In this document: positions 31,843-40,440 of the stretch, piece by piece | Position numbering within the stretch: position 1 is the stretch's first letter | Layout: the number at the start of each line of letters is the position of its first letter | From: Paenibacillus antri | Lineage (GTDB): Bacteria > Bacillota > Bacilli > Paenibacillales > YIM-B00363 | Length of the DNA: 64,000 bases | Assembly (NCBI RefSeq): GCF_005765165.1 | Contig: NZ_VCIW01000029.1 | Coordinates: 1 to 64,000 of the forward strand | Direction of reading: 5' to 3' | Notes under the pieces: generated by a model | Told to the model about the DNA's origin: nothing | Database searches by the model: none | What the model saw: only the letters and a program-made list of their open reading frames with translations | Made by a program: the position numbers and the translations under genes

Positions 31843-33039
31843 GTGAGGAAGAAGAAAATCGCAGTGATCGGCGCGGGCATCGCCGCGCTGACGCTGGCGT
31901 ACGCCATCCGTAAGGACGATCTGTTCGACGTGACGGTGTACGCAGCGAAGAATGCCGACGAGATTCGGAACGGCCGCATTCCGTCGACGCAAATTCACTT
32001 CGACCGGTTCCTTCGGACGGAGGAACGGTTCGGGATCGGGCCGTACGGAGACGTCTATGACGTGAAGGAAATCGAACTGCTCGTGGGCGGACAGAAAATG
32101 TTCAAAGGCCGCGTGAACGCCAGAGCCGTCAGCATCGATCAGCGGGAATATTTGGCAGCCCTTCAGGAAGGGCTCAAGAGGCAAGGGGCGGACGTCCGGA
32201 AGCGACGGGCGTCTCCCGAGGATATTAGCCTGTTCGCCGATGAATACGATCTGATCGTCGACTGCACCGGCAAGATCGGTCCGGTCGTCGATTTCCCGAT
32301 CTACGATCGTATCCGCAACGCGCCCGTCGCGCCCCAGCGCGTCTGCTCCGCGGGGATGTTCCGGGGCCTCGCGCCGGACGAAGAACAGAAGATGGCCTTT
32401 AACATCGTGCCGGGTTTGGGGGAGCTGTTCGAGACGTCGACGATGACCCGGCACGGTCCGGCGCGCGTGCTCTTGTTCGAGCCGATCCCGGGAAGCGAGA
32501 TGGATTGCATCAAAGGGGATAAGGGACCGGACGTCTTCGCGAAGGAAATGCTGGGCGCGCTGGATGCGTATTTCCCCCATATTCGCGAGAGAGTCGATCC
32601 GAACGAATTCCGCTTGGTCGATCCGAACGCCTACATGCGCGTCGCGATCAAGCCGGAGCTGCGCATCCCGTACGCGACGGCGAACGGCACGCTGGCGCTC
32701 GGCTGCGGCGACAGCGTCGCGCTGAACGATCCGATCACCGGTCAGGGCGCGAATGCGGCTTCCTATTGCGCGGAGGCGCTCTACGACGTGTTGGCGGAGC
32801 ATCGGGATGCGACATGGGATTCCGCCCTCGGCGAGCGGTATTGGGACCGGACCCGGGAGTTCGCGACGAAGATGACGGAGTGGACGAACGGCATGATGGG
32901 GCCGCTATCGGACTCGTTCTCGGAGCTGTTGGGCCGGGCGACGCAGAACCAAGCCGTCGCGGACGAAGTCGTCGGGCTGTTCCTCGATCCGATCCAGGCG
33001 CATCGGGTGTTCTTCGCTTCCTCCATGCTCGAGGCTTGA
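31843..33039 (+). CDS. StyA-like FAD-dependent monooxygenase
   Basis: A 398-residue flavoprotein close in layout to styrene monooxygenase StyA. It has the N-terminal dinucleotide fold VIGAGIAALTLAY, the VDCTGK block near residue 147, and LNDPITGQGANAASYCAEAL near residue 300, which corresponds to DPVLGQGANMASYA in StyA. Such enzymes use free reduced FAD from a separate reductase (StyB) to epoxidise alkenes or oxidise indole and thioethers. No reductase gene is adjacent. GAGGAGGA is spaced for GTG 31843; the ATG at 31835 meets a stop at once. The physiological substrate is unknown. Confidence 0.75.
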   Translation: MRKKKIAVIGAGIAALTLAYAIRKDDLFDVTVYAAKNADEIRNGRIPSTQIHFDRFLRTEERFGIGPYGDVYDVKEIELLVGGQKMFKGRVNARAVSIDQREYLAALQEGLKRQGADVRKRRASPEDISLFADEYDLIVDCTGKIGPVVDFPIYDRIRNAPVAPQRVCSAGMFRGLAPDEEQKMAFNIVPGLGELFETSTMTRHGPARVLLFEPIPGSEMDCIKGDKGPDVFAKEMLGALDAYFPHIRERVDPNEFRLVDPNAYMRVAIKPELRIPYATANGTLALGCGDSVALNDPITGQGANAASYCAEALYDVLAEHRDATWDSALGERYWDRTREFATKMTEWTNGMMGPLSDSFSELLGRATQNQAVADEVVGLFLDPIQAHRVFFASSMLEA

Positions 33040-33061
33040 TTTCGTTCGACAGGAGCAGGAC

Positions 33062-34393
33062 TTACTCGGCGCCGGTCAGACGGTCGGCGAGCGCCATCGC
33101 GGCGGCATAGCCGGAGCTCCAGGCCCATTGCAGGTTATAGCCGCCGCAATCTCCGTCCACGTCCATCACCTCGCCGCACAAGTAGAGCCCCGGCACGAGC
33201 TTGGATTCCAGCGTTCCCGCTTTGAGCTCCGTCGTATCGATGCCGCCGGCCGTCGTCTGCGCATTCGCGAAGCCGTTCGTGTCTAGCACGGGAAAGTCCC
33301 ATTGCTTCATCAGTCGATACAAGATTTTCTTCGTTTTCCACGATAGATCTTGACAGAGCAGGTTCGGCTCCTGATCGATGCCCGCCTCTTTCAACAGGAC
33401 GGGGATCAGCTTCTTGTTTAAGATGCCGATGAAGGAAGCCGCGACCGTCCGGTGCCCGAACATGCCCCAGTGCGTATCCAGAAAATCGACGACCTCTTCC
33501 TCCGTGCGGTCCGGCATCAACTCAAGCGACAGGACGACCTTGTCCCCTTTCGCGAGGCGATACGCGGCCTTCCGGCTTAACTGGAGAATCGGCGGGCCGG
33601 AGGCGCCGTAGTCCGTAAACAAAATTTCCCCGTATTCGCTGCGGATGCATTCGCCGCCTACGACGATGTGACCCAAACCCTCGAATTTGACGCCGGACAG
33701 CTCCTTCAAATACGGATAGTCCAGCTTCAATTGCACGATCCCCGGCACCGGATGGATTAGGGTGTGTCCCAGCCGCTGGGCCAGCGTATAACCGGAGCCG
33801 TCCGTTCCGGTTTTCGGAGCGGTCAGGCCGCCCGTGCAGAGGAAGAGATAATCGCTGGTATATACGACCTGTCCCTCCGCCTCCGTCTGACATACAATCG
33901 TGAACCGCGGATGACCCGTCGACACCTTCACGTCCGACACTTTGGTCTTGAAGTAGATCGGGACGTCCCGATCCTCCAGCGCGATTCGGAAAATTTCCAA
34001 CACCGACGCCGCCTGCAGCGACATCGGGTACATCCGGCCGTTCTCTATCGCGACCAGCGGAAGGCCGAGCGCGTTGAAAAATTCGACGGTTTGCCGAACG
34101 CCGAATTGCTTCAGCACGGGCAGCGGAAACTCCGCTTGGCTGCTATGGTATTTTTGCGATAAAGCGGCCGCCTCGTCCGTACCCGCCAACGTAGATTGGT
34201 TCGTAATATTGCAGCGCCCGTTGCCGGTCGTCAATACCTTCTTCCCGACCCTATCGTTGCTCTCGACGATGCCGACGTCGATCCCGAGGTCTCGCGCAGT
34301 GACGGCGGCCATGAGGCCCGAAGCGCCGGCGCCGATAATAAACAGTTCATGGTGCTTTGAAGAGGGAGAGTCATACATATCCGGTGGATGCAT
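33062..34393 (-). CDS. HI0933-family NAD(P)/FAD-dependent oxidoreductase, copy 2
   Basis: A flavoprotein of about 443 residues in the HI0933/BaiN-like family. It has the N-terminal IIGAGASGLMAAVTARDLG FAD motif (residues about 20-38), GNGRCNITN, FLCTGGLTAPKTGTDGSGY and the C-terminal GEVMDVDGDCGGYNLQWAWSSG, split by the family insert. Function in the family is poorly defined. It is a tandem paralog of the gene at 34411; the two N-termini align without gaps from MHPP/MHRP, which is why I chose 34393. An ATG at 34414 overlapping the upstream stop is possible. It converges on the StyA-like gene with a 22-bp gap. Confidence 0.85.
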   Translation of the reverse strand: MHPPDMYDSPSSKHHELFIIGAGASGLMAAVTARDLGIDVGIVESNDRVGKKVLTTGNGRCNITNQSTLAGTDEAAALSQKYHSSQAEFPLPVLKQFGVRQTVEFFNALGLPLVAIENGRMYPMSLQAASVLEIFRIALEDRDVPIYFKTKVSDVKVSTGHPRFTIVCQTEAEGQVVYTSDYLFLCTGGLTAPKTGTDGSGYTLAQRLGHTLIHPVPGIVQLKLDYPYLKELSGVKFEGLGHIVVGGECIRSEYGEILFTDYGASGPPILQLSRKAAYRLAKGDKVVLSLELMPDRTEEEVVDFLDTHWGMFGHRTVAASFIGILNKKLIPVLLKEAGIDQEPNLLCQDLSWKTKKILYRLMKQWDFPVLDTNGFANAQTTAGGIDTTELKAGTLESKLVPGLYLCGEVMDVDGDCGGYNLQWAWSSGYAAAMALADRLTGAE

Positions 34394-34410
34394 TCCTTTT
34401 TCCGATAGAT

Positions 34411-35736
34411 TCATTTGAAAATGTGTTTCCCCAGCGCCATCGCGGCCGCATAACCGGAGCTCCAGGCCCATTGCAGGTTGTAGCCGCCGAAGTCGCCGTC
34501 GACGTCCATCACCTCGCCGGCCATATAAAGCCCGGGCACGAGCTTGGATTCCAACGTGTCCGCGACGAGCTCCCTCGTATCGATGCCGCCGGCCGTCGCT
34601 TGCGCGTTCTCGAAGCTATGGGTGCCGGTCACTTTAAAGTCCCATCGCTTCAATATTTTATAGAAGACACCCTTCGTTCTCCACGAGAGGTCCTGGCAAA
34701 GCAGGTCCGGCTGTTGATCGATGTCCGCTTCCTTCAGCAGGACGGGAATCAGCTTCTTGTGGATGAACCCGGTGAACGACTCCGCGACTTTCCGGTGCTC
34801 GAAGGTTCCCCAGTTCATCTCCAGGAATTCGACGACCTCTTCCTCGGTGCGGCCCGGCATCAGATCGACGGATACGGTCACGGAATCCCCTCTGGCGAGA
34901 TGGAACGCAGCCTTCCGGCTAAGCTGGAGAATCGGCGGGCCGGAGAGGCCGTATTCGGCGAAATGAATTTCGCCGGATTCGCTGCGGACGACTTCGCCGT
35001 TCGCGAGGATATGGGCTTGTCCTTGGATTTTGATGCCGGACAACGCCTTCAGATGCGGATACTGCACCTTCAATTGCACGATGGCTGGCACCGGCTCGAC
35101 TAAGGTGTGCCCTAAGCGTCGGGCCAGCTCGTACCCGGAGCCGTCCGTACCCGCGTTCTGGCCGGTCAAGCCGCCTGTGCATAGAAACAGGTACTCGCTC
35201 GTATAGACAACCTGCTCCTCCGTCTCGGTTCGGCATGTTATCGTAAATCGCGGATGCTCCTTCGATACGGTCACATCCACGACTTTGCGGTTCAGGTATA
35301 CCGGAATGCTCCGATCCTCCAGCGCAAGCTCGAAAATGTCCAACACGGACGCGGCCTGCAGCGACATCGGGTACATGAAGCCCTCCTTCAATCGCGTAAG
35401 CGGAAGCCCGAGCACATGGAAGAAATCTATGGTTTGTCGGATGCCGAATTGCCGCAGCACAGGCAGCGGGAAGTCGGACTGACCGCCGTGATATTTGCGC
35501 AATAAAGCCGCCGCTTCGTCCGTCTCCGTCGCAGTGGATTCGTTCGTAATGTTGCATCGCCCGTCGCCCGTCATGGAAATCTTCTTGCCGATCCGGTCGT
35601 TGCCGTCAAGAATGGCGGTATCGATCCCCAGATCCCGGGCGGTAACGGCGGCCATCAGTCCTGACGCGCCCGCGCCGATAATGAGCAGCTTGTGGTGCAT
35701 GGAAGTCTGATCTTCGTTCATGGTCGGTCGATGCAT
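34411..35736 (-). CDS. HI0933-family NAD(P)/FAD-dependent oxidoreductase, copy 1
   Basis: A 441-residue flavoprotein of the same family as its downstream neighbour. FAD contacts are IIGAGASGLMAAVTARDLG at the N-terminus, GDGRCNITNES and GGLTGQNAGTDGSG; the C-terminus ends GEVMDVDGDFGGYNLQW. The proteins are alike along their full length, with blocks such as LYLAGEVM/LYLCGEVM conserved, so this is a tandem duplication. The start has AAAGG touching the ATG; the next in-frame ATG, five codons on, is an alternative. A -10 box at 35783-35788 lies upstream. Confidence 0.87.
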   Translation of the reverse strand: MHRPTMNEDQTSMHHKLLIIGAGASGLMAAVTARDLGIDTAILDGNDRIGKKISMTGDGRCNITNESTATETDEAAALLRKYHGGQSDFPLPVLRQFGIRQTIDFFHVLGLPLTRLKEGFMYPMSLQAASVLDIFELALEDRSIPVYLNRKVVDVTVSKEHPRFTITCRTETEEQVVYTSEYLFLCTGGLTGQNAGTDGSGYELARRLGHTLVEPVPAIVQLKVQYPHLKALSGIKIQGQAHILANGEVVRSESGEIHFAEYGLSGPPILQLSRKAAFHLARGDSVTVSVDLMPGRTEEEVVEFLEMNWGTFEHRKVAESFTGFIHKKLIPVLLKEADIDQQPDLLCQDLSWRTKGVFYKILKRWDFKVTGTHSFENAQATAGGIDTRELVADTLESKLVPGLYMAGEVMDVDGDFGGYNLQWAWSSGYAAAMALGKHIFK

Positions 35737-35782
35737 CCTTTATCCCGTTTTTTCTTTTCGCACCGATGCGCAGTTATCGTTC

Positions 35783-35788
35783 ATTATA
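35783..35788 (-). promoter_or_regulatory. -10 box for the tandem flavoprotein genes
   Basis: On the minus strand a perfect TATAAT lies at 35788-35783, 47 bp before the flavoprotein start. The -35 is not clear. The same 143-bp gap also serves the divergent deacetylase gene. Confidence 0.4.
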
Positions 35789-35879
35789 CCATAATCGGGA
35801 CGCTATTTACTCCGCGGAAAAGGGTATGGTTAAATGAGGGTATTATTCCCATTACTAATTTCGAAGGAGATTTCCGAAC

Positions 35880-36680
35880 ATGAGGATTCGTTACGATCGC
35901 TTTCCCGGCGGCGTATCCAAGGCGCTGACGCTCAGCTACGACGACGGGCGCGTCCACGACCGAAGGCTCGTCGAGAAGCTGAACGCTTACGGGCTCAAAG
36001 GCACCTTCCATCTGAACTCCGGTTTTTTCGGCCTGGAAGGATACGTTCATGCGGAAGAGGTGGCCGCCCTCTATCAGGGACACGAGGTGTCCGCGCATAC
36101 GGTGAACCACCCGTTCTTGGAGCAGTCTCCGCCCGAGCAAGTCGTCGGCACGATCCTGTCCGATCGTGAAGCGCTCGAGGCGCTGGTCGGATACCCCGTG
36201 CGCGGGATGAGCTATCCGTTCGGCACGTATAACGACCGCGTCGTCGCGACGCTGCCGGCCCTCGGCATCGAATATGCGAGAACGGTCGCGAGCCACGGCA
36301 AGTTCGACATCCCGAGCGATCCGCTGCGCTGGCATCCGACGTGCCATCATAAACAGATGCTCGAGCACGTCGACGCCTTCCTCGCGCCGCTTCGCCATTC
36401 GAGAATGAAGCTGTTCTACATCTGGGGACACAGCTACGAATTCGAGAACGACGACAACTGGGAGCTCGTCGACCGTCTCGGCGAACGGCTCGGCGGCCGC
36501 GACGACGTCTGGTACGCGACGAACGCGGAGATCGTTGCGTATTTGCAAGCGATCGAGCGGCTTCGGTTTTCCGCGGACTGCCGCATGATCCATAATCCTT
36601 CGGCCATCCCGGTGTGGATCAGCGCGGAAGACGAGCCGCTCAAGATCCCGGCGGGACGCGTCGTTCGCGTAGAAGGGTAG
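35880..36680 (+). CDS. polysaccharide deacetylase family protein (NodB-like)
   Basis: A 266-residue protein with a compact NodB-type fold. Motif 1 is LTLSYDDG with Asp21/Asp22, and motif 2 is SAHTVNH with His73 and His77, the usual metal triad. GMSYPFGTYN is motif 3. FYIWGHSYEF near residue 180 supplies the family His. No signal peptide is seen, so it acts in the cytoplasm, unlike cell-wall deacetylases; small N-acetyl or allantoin-type substrates are possible. GAAGGAGA precedes the ATG. The DUF1904 gene starts 10 nt after its stop, so the two form a unit. Confidence 0.85.
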   Translation: MRIRYDRFPGGVSKALTLSYDDGRVHDRRLVEKLNAYGLKGTFHLNSGFFGLEGYVHAEEVAALYQGHEVSAHTVNHPFLEQSPPEQVVGTILSDREALEALVGYPVRGMSYPFGTYNDRVVATLPALGIEYARTVASHGKFDIPSDPLRWHPTCHHKQMLEHVDAFLAPLRHSRMKLFYIWGHSYEFENDDNWELVDRLGERLGGRDDVWYATNAEIVAYLQAIERLRFSADCRMIHNPSAIPVWISAEDEPLKIPAGRVVRVEG

Positions 36681-36690
36681 GGGACATTCG

Positions 36691-37032
36691 ATGCCGCAAT
36701 TAACGGTTAGAGGAATCGCCGTCGAGCGTCTCGTCTCCGTCAGCAAACCGATGGTGGAGGAGCTGGCCGCCGTCTGCGGCTGCGGAAAGGACAATTTCAC
36801 CATCGATCGTTTGGCGACGACGTCCGTATTCGAGGGAAAGACGACGGAGACGTATCCGTTCGTGGAGGTCGCTTGGTTCGAGCGCGGCCGCGACGTTCGG
36901 GATCGGGTGGCGGAGACGATTACCCGATTCGTTCGTCAGGCGGGCGTTCCGGAAGTGGAGGTCGCCTTCAAGGAATATTCGGAAGCGGCTTATTATATCA
37001 ACGGCATCGCATGCGATTCAGGGGAGAGCTGA
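36691..37032 (+). CDS. DUF1904 family protein
   Basis: A 113-residue protein that starts MPQLTVRGIA and includes KDNFTIDRL and YPFVEVAWFERG, the pattern of DUF1904. The fold is probably tautomerase-like, since a Pro follows the initiator Met and the length is small, but no activity is known to me. It is translationally close to the deacetylase gene and ends in a strong terminator. Confidence 0.8.
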   Translation: MPQLTVRGIAVERLVSVSKPMVEELAAVCGCGKDNFTIDRLATTSVFEGKTTETYPFVEVAWFERGRDVRDRVAETITRFVRQAGVPEVEVAFKEYSEAAYYINGIACDSGES

Positions 37033-37048
37033 GCCGCTGAACGAGATG

Positions 37049-37093
37049 CAGGCCGTCCCGGCGGAAAGTCCGCCGCGGACGGCCTGTTTTTTT
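37049..37093 (+). terminator. strong Rho-independent terminator after the DUF1904 gene
   Basis: CAGGCCGTCC (37049-37058) pairs with GGACGGCCTG (37077-37086), followed by seven Ts. An inner CGGCGG/CCGCCG pairing extends the stem. Confidence 0.92.
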
Positions 37094-37163
37094 CGGGGCG
37101 AGACGACGACACAATCTTCTACCATTCCTTTTCATAGAGTAATAGGGAAAGGTGGTGGGACGA

Positions 37164-37529
37164 ATGAAAGCGACCATATCTCAAACGTATCCCCGACTCT
37201 ATCTATACAGCGAAGAGAATTACGCCGGACGCAGATTCGTGTGGCGCGGCAACGTAGGGATTCGGAACCTGGAGGCGCGCTATGACGATATCGAGAGCCT
37301 GCGCTTCTTCTCGCCGAACGCCGGCGCGACGCTCGTGCTGTTCGCCGGCCGGAACTTCCAAGGACGCTTCCGCGTCTTCCGGGGAACGACGAACATCGCC
37401 GATTTGGACGACATCGTCGCGGGGGAAGAACCGGAATCGTTGATTATCTCTAATTCCCGGCTGACGTTGGCGCGGATTCGGGAGATTCGACGCACGGGAC
37501 GTCTTCCGGAAGGGTATAGAACTATATAA
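37164..37529 (+). CDS. small beta/gamma-crystallin-like protein
   Basis: A 121-residue protein with no signal peptide. It has two Greek-key-like repeats: YSEENYAGRRFVWRG with IESLRFFS (about residues 14-50), and FAGRNFQGRFRVFRG with PESLIIS (about 60-95). The Y/F-x-x-x-x-F/Y-x-G and trailing Ser spacing is that of beta/gamma-crystallin motifs. The D/N-x-S/T-S calcium pattern is not obvious. A basic tail follows. ATG 37164 is preceded by AAAGGTGG; a GTG at 37152 is an alternative. A spore or stress structural role is possible but unproven. Confidence 0.7.
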   Translation: MKATISQTYPRLYLYSEENYAGRRFVWRGNVGIRNLEARYDDIESLRFFSPNAGATLVLFAGRNFQGRFRVFRGTTNIADLDDIVAGEEPESLIISNSRLTLARIREIRRTGRLPEGYRTI

Positions 37530-37546
37530 TGGGAGAAGACGGGGCC

Positions 37547-37583
37547 GCGGATGTTCGGGCTCCGCTTTCTTTTTATGTATAAT
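37547..37583 (+). promoter_or_regulatory. short hairpin with U-run, then -10 box of the next gene
   Basis: GCGGA (37547-37551) and TCCGC (37561-37565) with a T-rich stretch to 37575 may terminate the crystallin-like gene. TATAAT at 37578-37583 follows and would serve the acyl-CoA dehydrogenase gene; the -35 would fall inside the hairpin. Confidence 0.4.
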
Positions 37584-37612
37584 GAGAGGAGGAACGACAA
37601 GGAGGGCCGCAT

Positions 37613-38776
37613 ATGATCCGATGGATCGACCAATACGTTCGCAACGCCGCGGAGCGGGAGCGCGTCCGCGCGGCCGACGCCCTGGCCGCCCGATTCGCGG
37701 AGAGGGCCGGAGCGCATGATCGCGACGGCTCGTTCCCGTTCGACAACATGTCCGACCTGTTCGAAGCGGGTTATCTTCGGCTTACGGTTCCGAAGCGGTA
37801 CGGCGGCGACGAAATTTCGTTGTACGAATTGGTGCTGCTGCAGGAGCGTCTCGCGTACGGCGACGGCGCGACGGCGCTGGCCGTCGGCTGGCATCTCGGC
37901 CAGACGATGCACTTCCGAGAATGCCGGAAGTGGCCGGAGCCGCTGTTCGCCGAGCTGTGCCGCGACATCGTTCGGGACGGCGCGATGATCAACACGTTCG
38001 CGAGCGAGCCGGCGTCGGGCAGTCCGAGCCGGGGCGGAAAGCCGGAGACGGAAGCGGTCCGAACGGACGGAGGCTGGCTGATTTCCGGGCGGAAGACGTT
38101 CAGCACGTTGTCTCCGATTCTGGATCGGTTCGTCGTCACCGCCTACGTGCCTGAGGAAGGCGCCGTCGGCGAGTTCCTCGTGCGGAAGGGCGAGGGCGTA
38201 ACGGTGGAGGAGACGTGGAATACGCTCGGCATGCGGGCGACCGGAAGCCACGACGTCGTCCTGGATCGCGCGTTCGTCTCGAGCGACGCCCGGCTCGGGC
38301 AAGTCGAAGTCGACGACGGCGGCGGTTGGCTGCTGCATATTCCCGCTTGTTACATGGGCATCGCGATCGCGGCGCGGGACTTCGCGCTGGACTTCGCCCG
38401 GACGTATAAGCCGAACAGCGTGACGACGCCGATCGGGGAGCTCCCGACGGTACAGCAGTCGATCGGCTTGATGGAGGCGGAGCTCCGAGCGGCCCGGAGC
38501 CTCTTATACGCGACCGCGGACCGGTGGGACCGGGAGCAGGAAGGCCGCGCGGCGCTCAAGCCGGACCTCGGCTTAGCGAAGTACGTCGTCACGAACGGCG
38601 CGATCAAGATCGTCGACTTGGCGATGCGGATCGTCGGCGGCGCGAGCTTGTCGAAGCGGCTGCCGTTGGAGCGGTACGCTCGGGACGTGCGGGCCGGATT
38701 GTACAATCCGCCGATGGACAACAACGTGTTGACGATGCTGGCGAAGGCGGCGCTCGGCGAGTCGGGACAAGGGTAA
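37613..38776 (+). CDS. acyl-CoA dehydrogenase family flavoprotein (YdbM-like)
   Basis: A 387-residue protein with the three-part acyl-CoA dehydrogenase fold. The N-terminal helical domain has LRLTVPKRYGGDEISLYELVL in two parts, the middle beta domain has FASEPASGSPSRGG and GRKTFSTLSP, and WNTLGMRATGSHDVVL marks the flavin-facing loop. The C-terminal helical bundle shows MRIVGGASLSK. It resembles Bacillus YdbM and the SfnC/DszC-like flavin monooxygenase branch, so it could oxidise with O2 rather than dehydrogenate a thioester. The terminator's 5' arm lies in its last codons. Confidence 0.83.
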   Translation: MIRWIDQYVRNAAERERVRAADALAARFAERAGAHDRDGSFPFDNMSDLFEAGYLRLTVPKRYGGDEISLYELVLLQERLAYGDGATALAVGWHLGQTMHFRECRKWPEPLFAELCRDIVRDGAMINTFASEPASGSPSRGGKPETEAVRTDGGWLISGRKTFSTLSPILDRFVVTAYVPEEGAVGEFLVRKGEGVTVEETWNTLGMRATGSHDVVLDRAFVSSDARLGQVEVDDGGGWLLHIPACYMGIAIAARDFALDFARTYKPNSVTTPIGELPTVQQSIGLMEAELRAARSLLYATADRWDREQEGRAALKPDLGLAKYVVTNGAIKIVDLAMRIVGGASLSKRLPLERYARDVRAGLYNPPMDNNVLTMLAKAALGESGQG

Positions 38777-38794
38777 AGCCCTTGTCCCGTTTTT
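38763..38794 (+). terminator. terminator overlapping the end of the acyl-CoA dehydrogenase gene
   Basis: CGGGACAAGGG (38763-38773) is the last coding sequence before TAA and pairs with CCCTTGTCCCG (38779-38789), followed by five Ts. Confidence 0.9.
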
Positions 38795-38818
38795 CGCGTG
38801 ATTGTTCGTTCCGTTTGC

Positions 38819-38824
38819 TATAAT
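38819..38824 (+). promoter_or_regulatory. -10 box before the second Gfo/Idh/MocA gene
   Basis: A perfect TATAAT at 38819-38824, 45 bp before the start codon and just after a terminator. No convincing -35 at the correct distance. Confidence 0.45.
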
Positions 38825-38868
38825 GAGAGAAGCGTATCCATCTCACGGAGCATTGGAGTGAAGGGTAG

Positions 38869-39909
38869 ATGACCGATACATACAAGATCGTAGTGGCCGG
38901 CTGCGGCAATATGGCGAACGCCTGGGTGAAGGGCGCGCTGGCGAGGGACAATGCGGAGATCGTCGGTTTGGTGGATATCAAACTCGAATTCGCGCAGGCG
39001 ATGGCGGACCGCCATGGCCTCGCATGCGAGACGTTCACGGATGTTGCGGAGGCGTTGGAGCGGACGGGGGCGAATCTCGTCTTCGACGTAACGATCCCCG
39101 CGAGTCACTTCGGCGTCTGCTCGACGGCGCTGCAGCGGGGAGCCCATGTGCTCGGCGAGAAGCCGATGGCCGAGTCGATGGCGGACGCCCGCGAGTTGAT
39201 CGCGATCGCCGATCGGACGGGTCGATCGTACGCGGTCATGCAAAACCGGCGATACAACGCCAACATCCGCGCGCTGCGCGAGCTCGCGAAGAACGGGACG
39301 ATCGGCAAGGTCGGGTACGCCGGCGCGGACTTCTTCCTCGGTCCGCACTTCGGCGGCTTCCGGGAAGCGATGGACAGTCCGCTTCTTCTCGACATGGCGA
39401 TCCATACGTTCGATCAAGCGCGCTTCCTGACGGGGGCGGATCCGGTTTCGGTGTATTGCCATGAGTTCAATCCTCCAGGATCGTGGTATGCGGGCGACGC
39501 CTCGGCGATTTGCATCTTCGAGATGTCGGACGGCTCGGTGTTCGCGTACCGCGGTTCTTGGTGCGCGGAAGGCGCGCCGACGTCCTGGGAAGCGCAGTGG
39601 CGCATCCAAGGGGAGAAGGGCGCGGCGATGTGGGACGGAACCGGCGCGCCGTACGCCGAGGTCGTCGCGCCGGGCGGGCAAGAAGGCAAGTTTATGCGCG
39701 AGTACGAGCGCGTGGAAGCGCCGTTCGTATGGCAAGGCCGGTCCGGCCACGAAGGCTGCTTCGACGAGATGTTCGCGGCGCTGGAGGAAGGCCGGCCGGC
39801 CGAAACCGACTGCCGCGACAACATCAAGAGCATGGCGATGGTATACGGCGCGATCGACAGCGCGAAGGCAAGGCGGAAGATCGACTTGAAGCCGTATTAC
39901 GGCGGATAG
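38869..39909 (+). CDS. Gfo/Idh/MocA-family oxidoreductase
   Basis: A 346-residue NAD(P)-dependent dehydrogenase. The Rossmann motif is VVAGCGNMANAW, the catalytic Lys is in VLGEKPMAES (about residue 95), and LLLDMAIHTFDQARF carries the conserved Asp-x-x-x-His of the C-terminal domain. It is transcribed alone between two terminators, so no pathway is implied by neighbours. Relatives oxidise cyclic sugars, inositols or their epimers. It is distinct from the family member at 5712, with little similarity outside motifs. Confidence 0.87.
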   Translation: MTDTYKIVVAGCGNMANAWVKGALARDNAEIVGLVDIKLEFAQAMADRHGLACETFTDVAEALERTGANLVFDVTIPASHFGVCSTALQRGAHVLGEKPMAESMADARELIAIADRTGRSYAVMQNRRYNANIRALRELAKNGTIGKVGYAGADFFLGPHFGGFREAMDSPLLLDMAIHTFDQARFLTGADPVSVYCHEFNPPGSWYAGDASAICIFEMSDGSVFAYRGSWCAEGAPTSWEAQWRIQGEKGAAMWDGTGAPYAEVVAPGGQEGKFMREYERVEAPFVWQGRSGHEGCFDEMFAALEEGRPAETDCRDNIKSMAMVYGAIDSAKARRKIDLKPYYGG

Positions 39910-39931
39910 TCCAGTCCTCCGACAGAATCGT

Positions 39932-39989
39932 AAAAAAAGGCGGCCGATTCGCGGCGCGATTTCCGCGCGCGGACCGGCCGCCTTTTTTT
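39932..39989. terminator. bidirectional terminator between convergent genes
   Basis: Seven As and GGCGGCCG (39932-39946) pair with CGGCCGCC and seven Ts (39975-39989). It ends both the dehydrogenase gene and the minus-strand LysM gene. Confidence 0.92.
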
Positions 39990-40008
39990 CGCCGTGACGT
40001 TCCTCCGG

Positions 40009-40338
40009 TTACTGTCCCCCTTGTTCTAGACGGCGGACGCGCTGCCGCAGCCGGTCGACCTCGTTATCGAGATTATTCAGCTGCCGCTCGAGCTGCGCGG
40101 TCTGCCGCTCCAGCCGATCCACGCGTTCTTCGAGCCGACGGCCGCCCGGCAGTGGGATCGGAAGCGGGAAGGGGGGCGGATATCCGGCGCCGCCGCCGGT
40201 GACCGGAATTCGCAGCTGTTGGCCGACATAGATGTAGCCGCCTTGCAAATTGTTCGCTTGGACGAGCGCGTCGACCGTTACGCCGTAACGGGAAGCGATG
40301 CCGTACAGCGTATCGCCGGGTTGCACAGTATAAAACAT
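40009..40338 (-). CDS. LysM-domain protein with C-terminal coiled coil
   Basis: A 109-residue protein. One LysM domain at residues 2-46 ([17 protein letters not shown], then [11 protein letters not shown]) is followed by a Pro-rich hinge and about 45 residues of Leu/Arg/Glu heptads ([12 protein letters not shown] and on). No signal peptide is present. LysM domains bind peptidoglycan or chitin; with no secretion signal the protein may act in the spore coat or cortex assembled inside the mother cell, as SafA-like proteins do. ATG 40338 is preceded by GGAGGT. Upstream in-frame Met residues lack a ribosome site. Confidence 0.8.
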   Translation of the reverse strand: MFYTVQPGDTLYGIASRYGVTVDALVQANNLQGGYIYVGQQLRIPVTGGGAGYPPPFPLPIPLPGGRRLEERVDRLERQTAQLERQLNNLDNEVDRLRQRVRRLEQGGQ

Positions 40339-40440
40339 GCGGTGAACGACCTCCAATAAGTAAGGTGTTTTCCCCATATCGTATGTGTCCGATAGGCGAA
40401 CCGCCCTCCGCATTCGCCCAATTCCGACGTTCGGCCGCGC

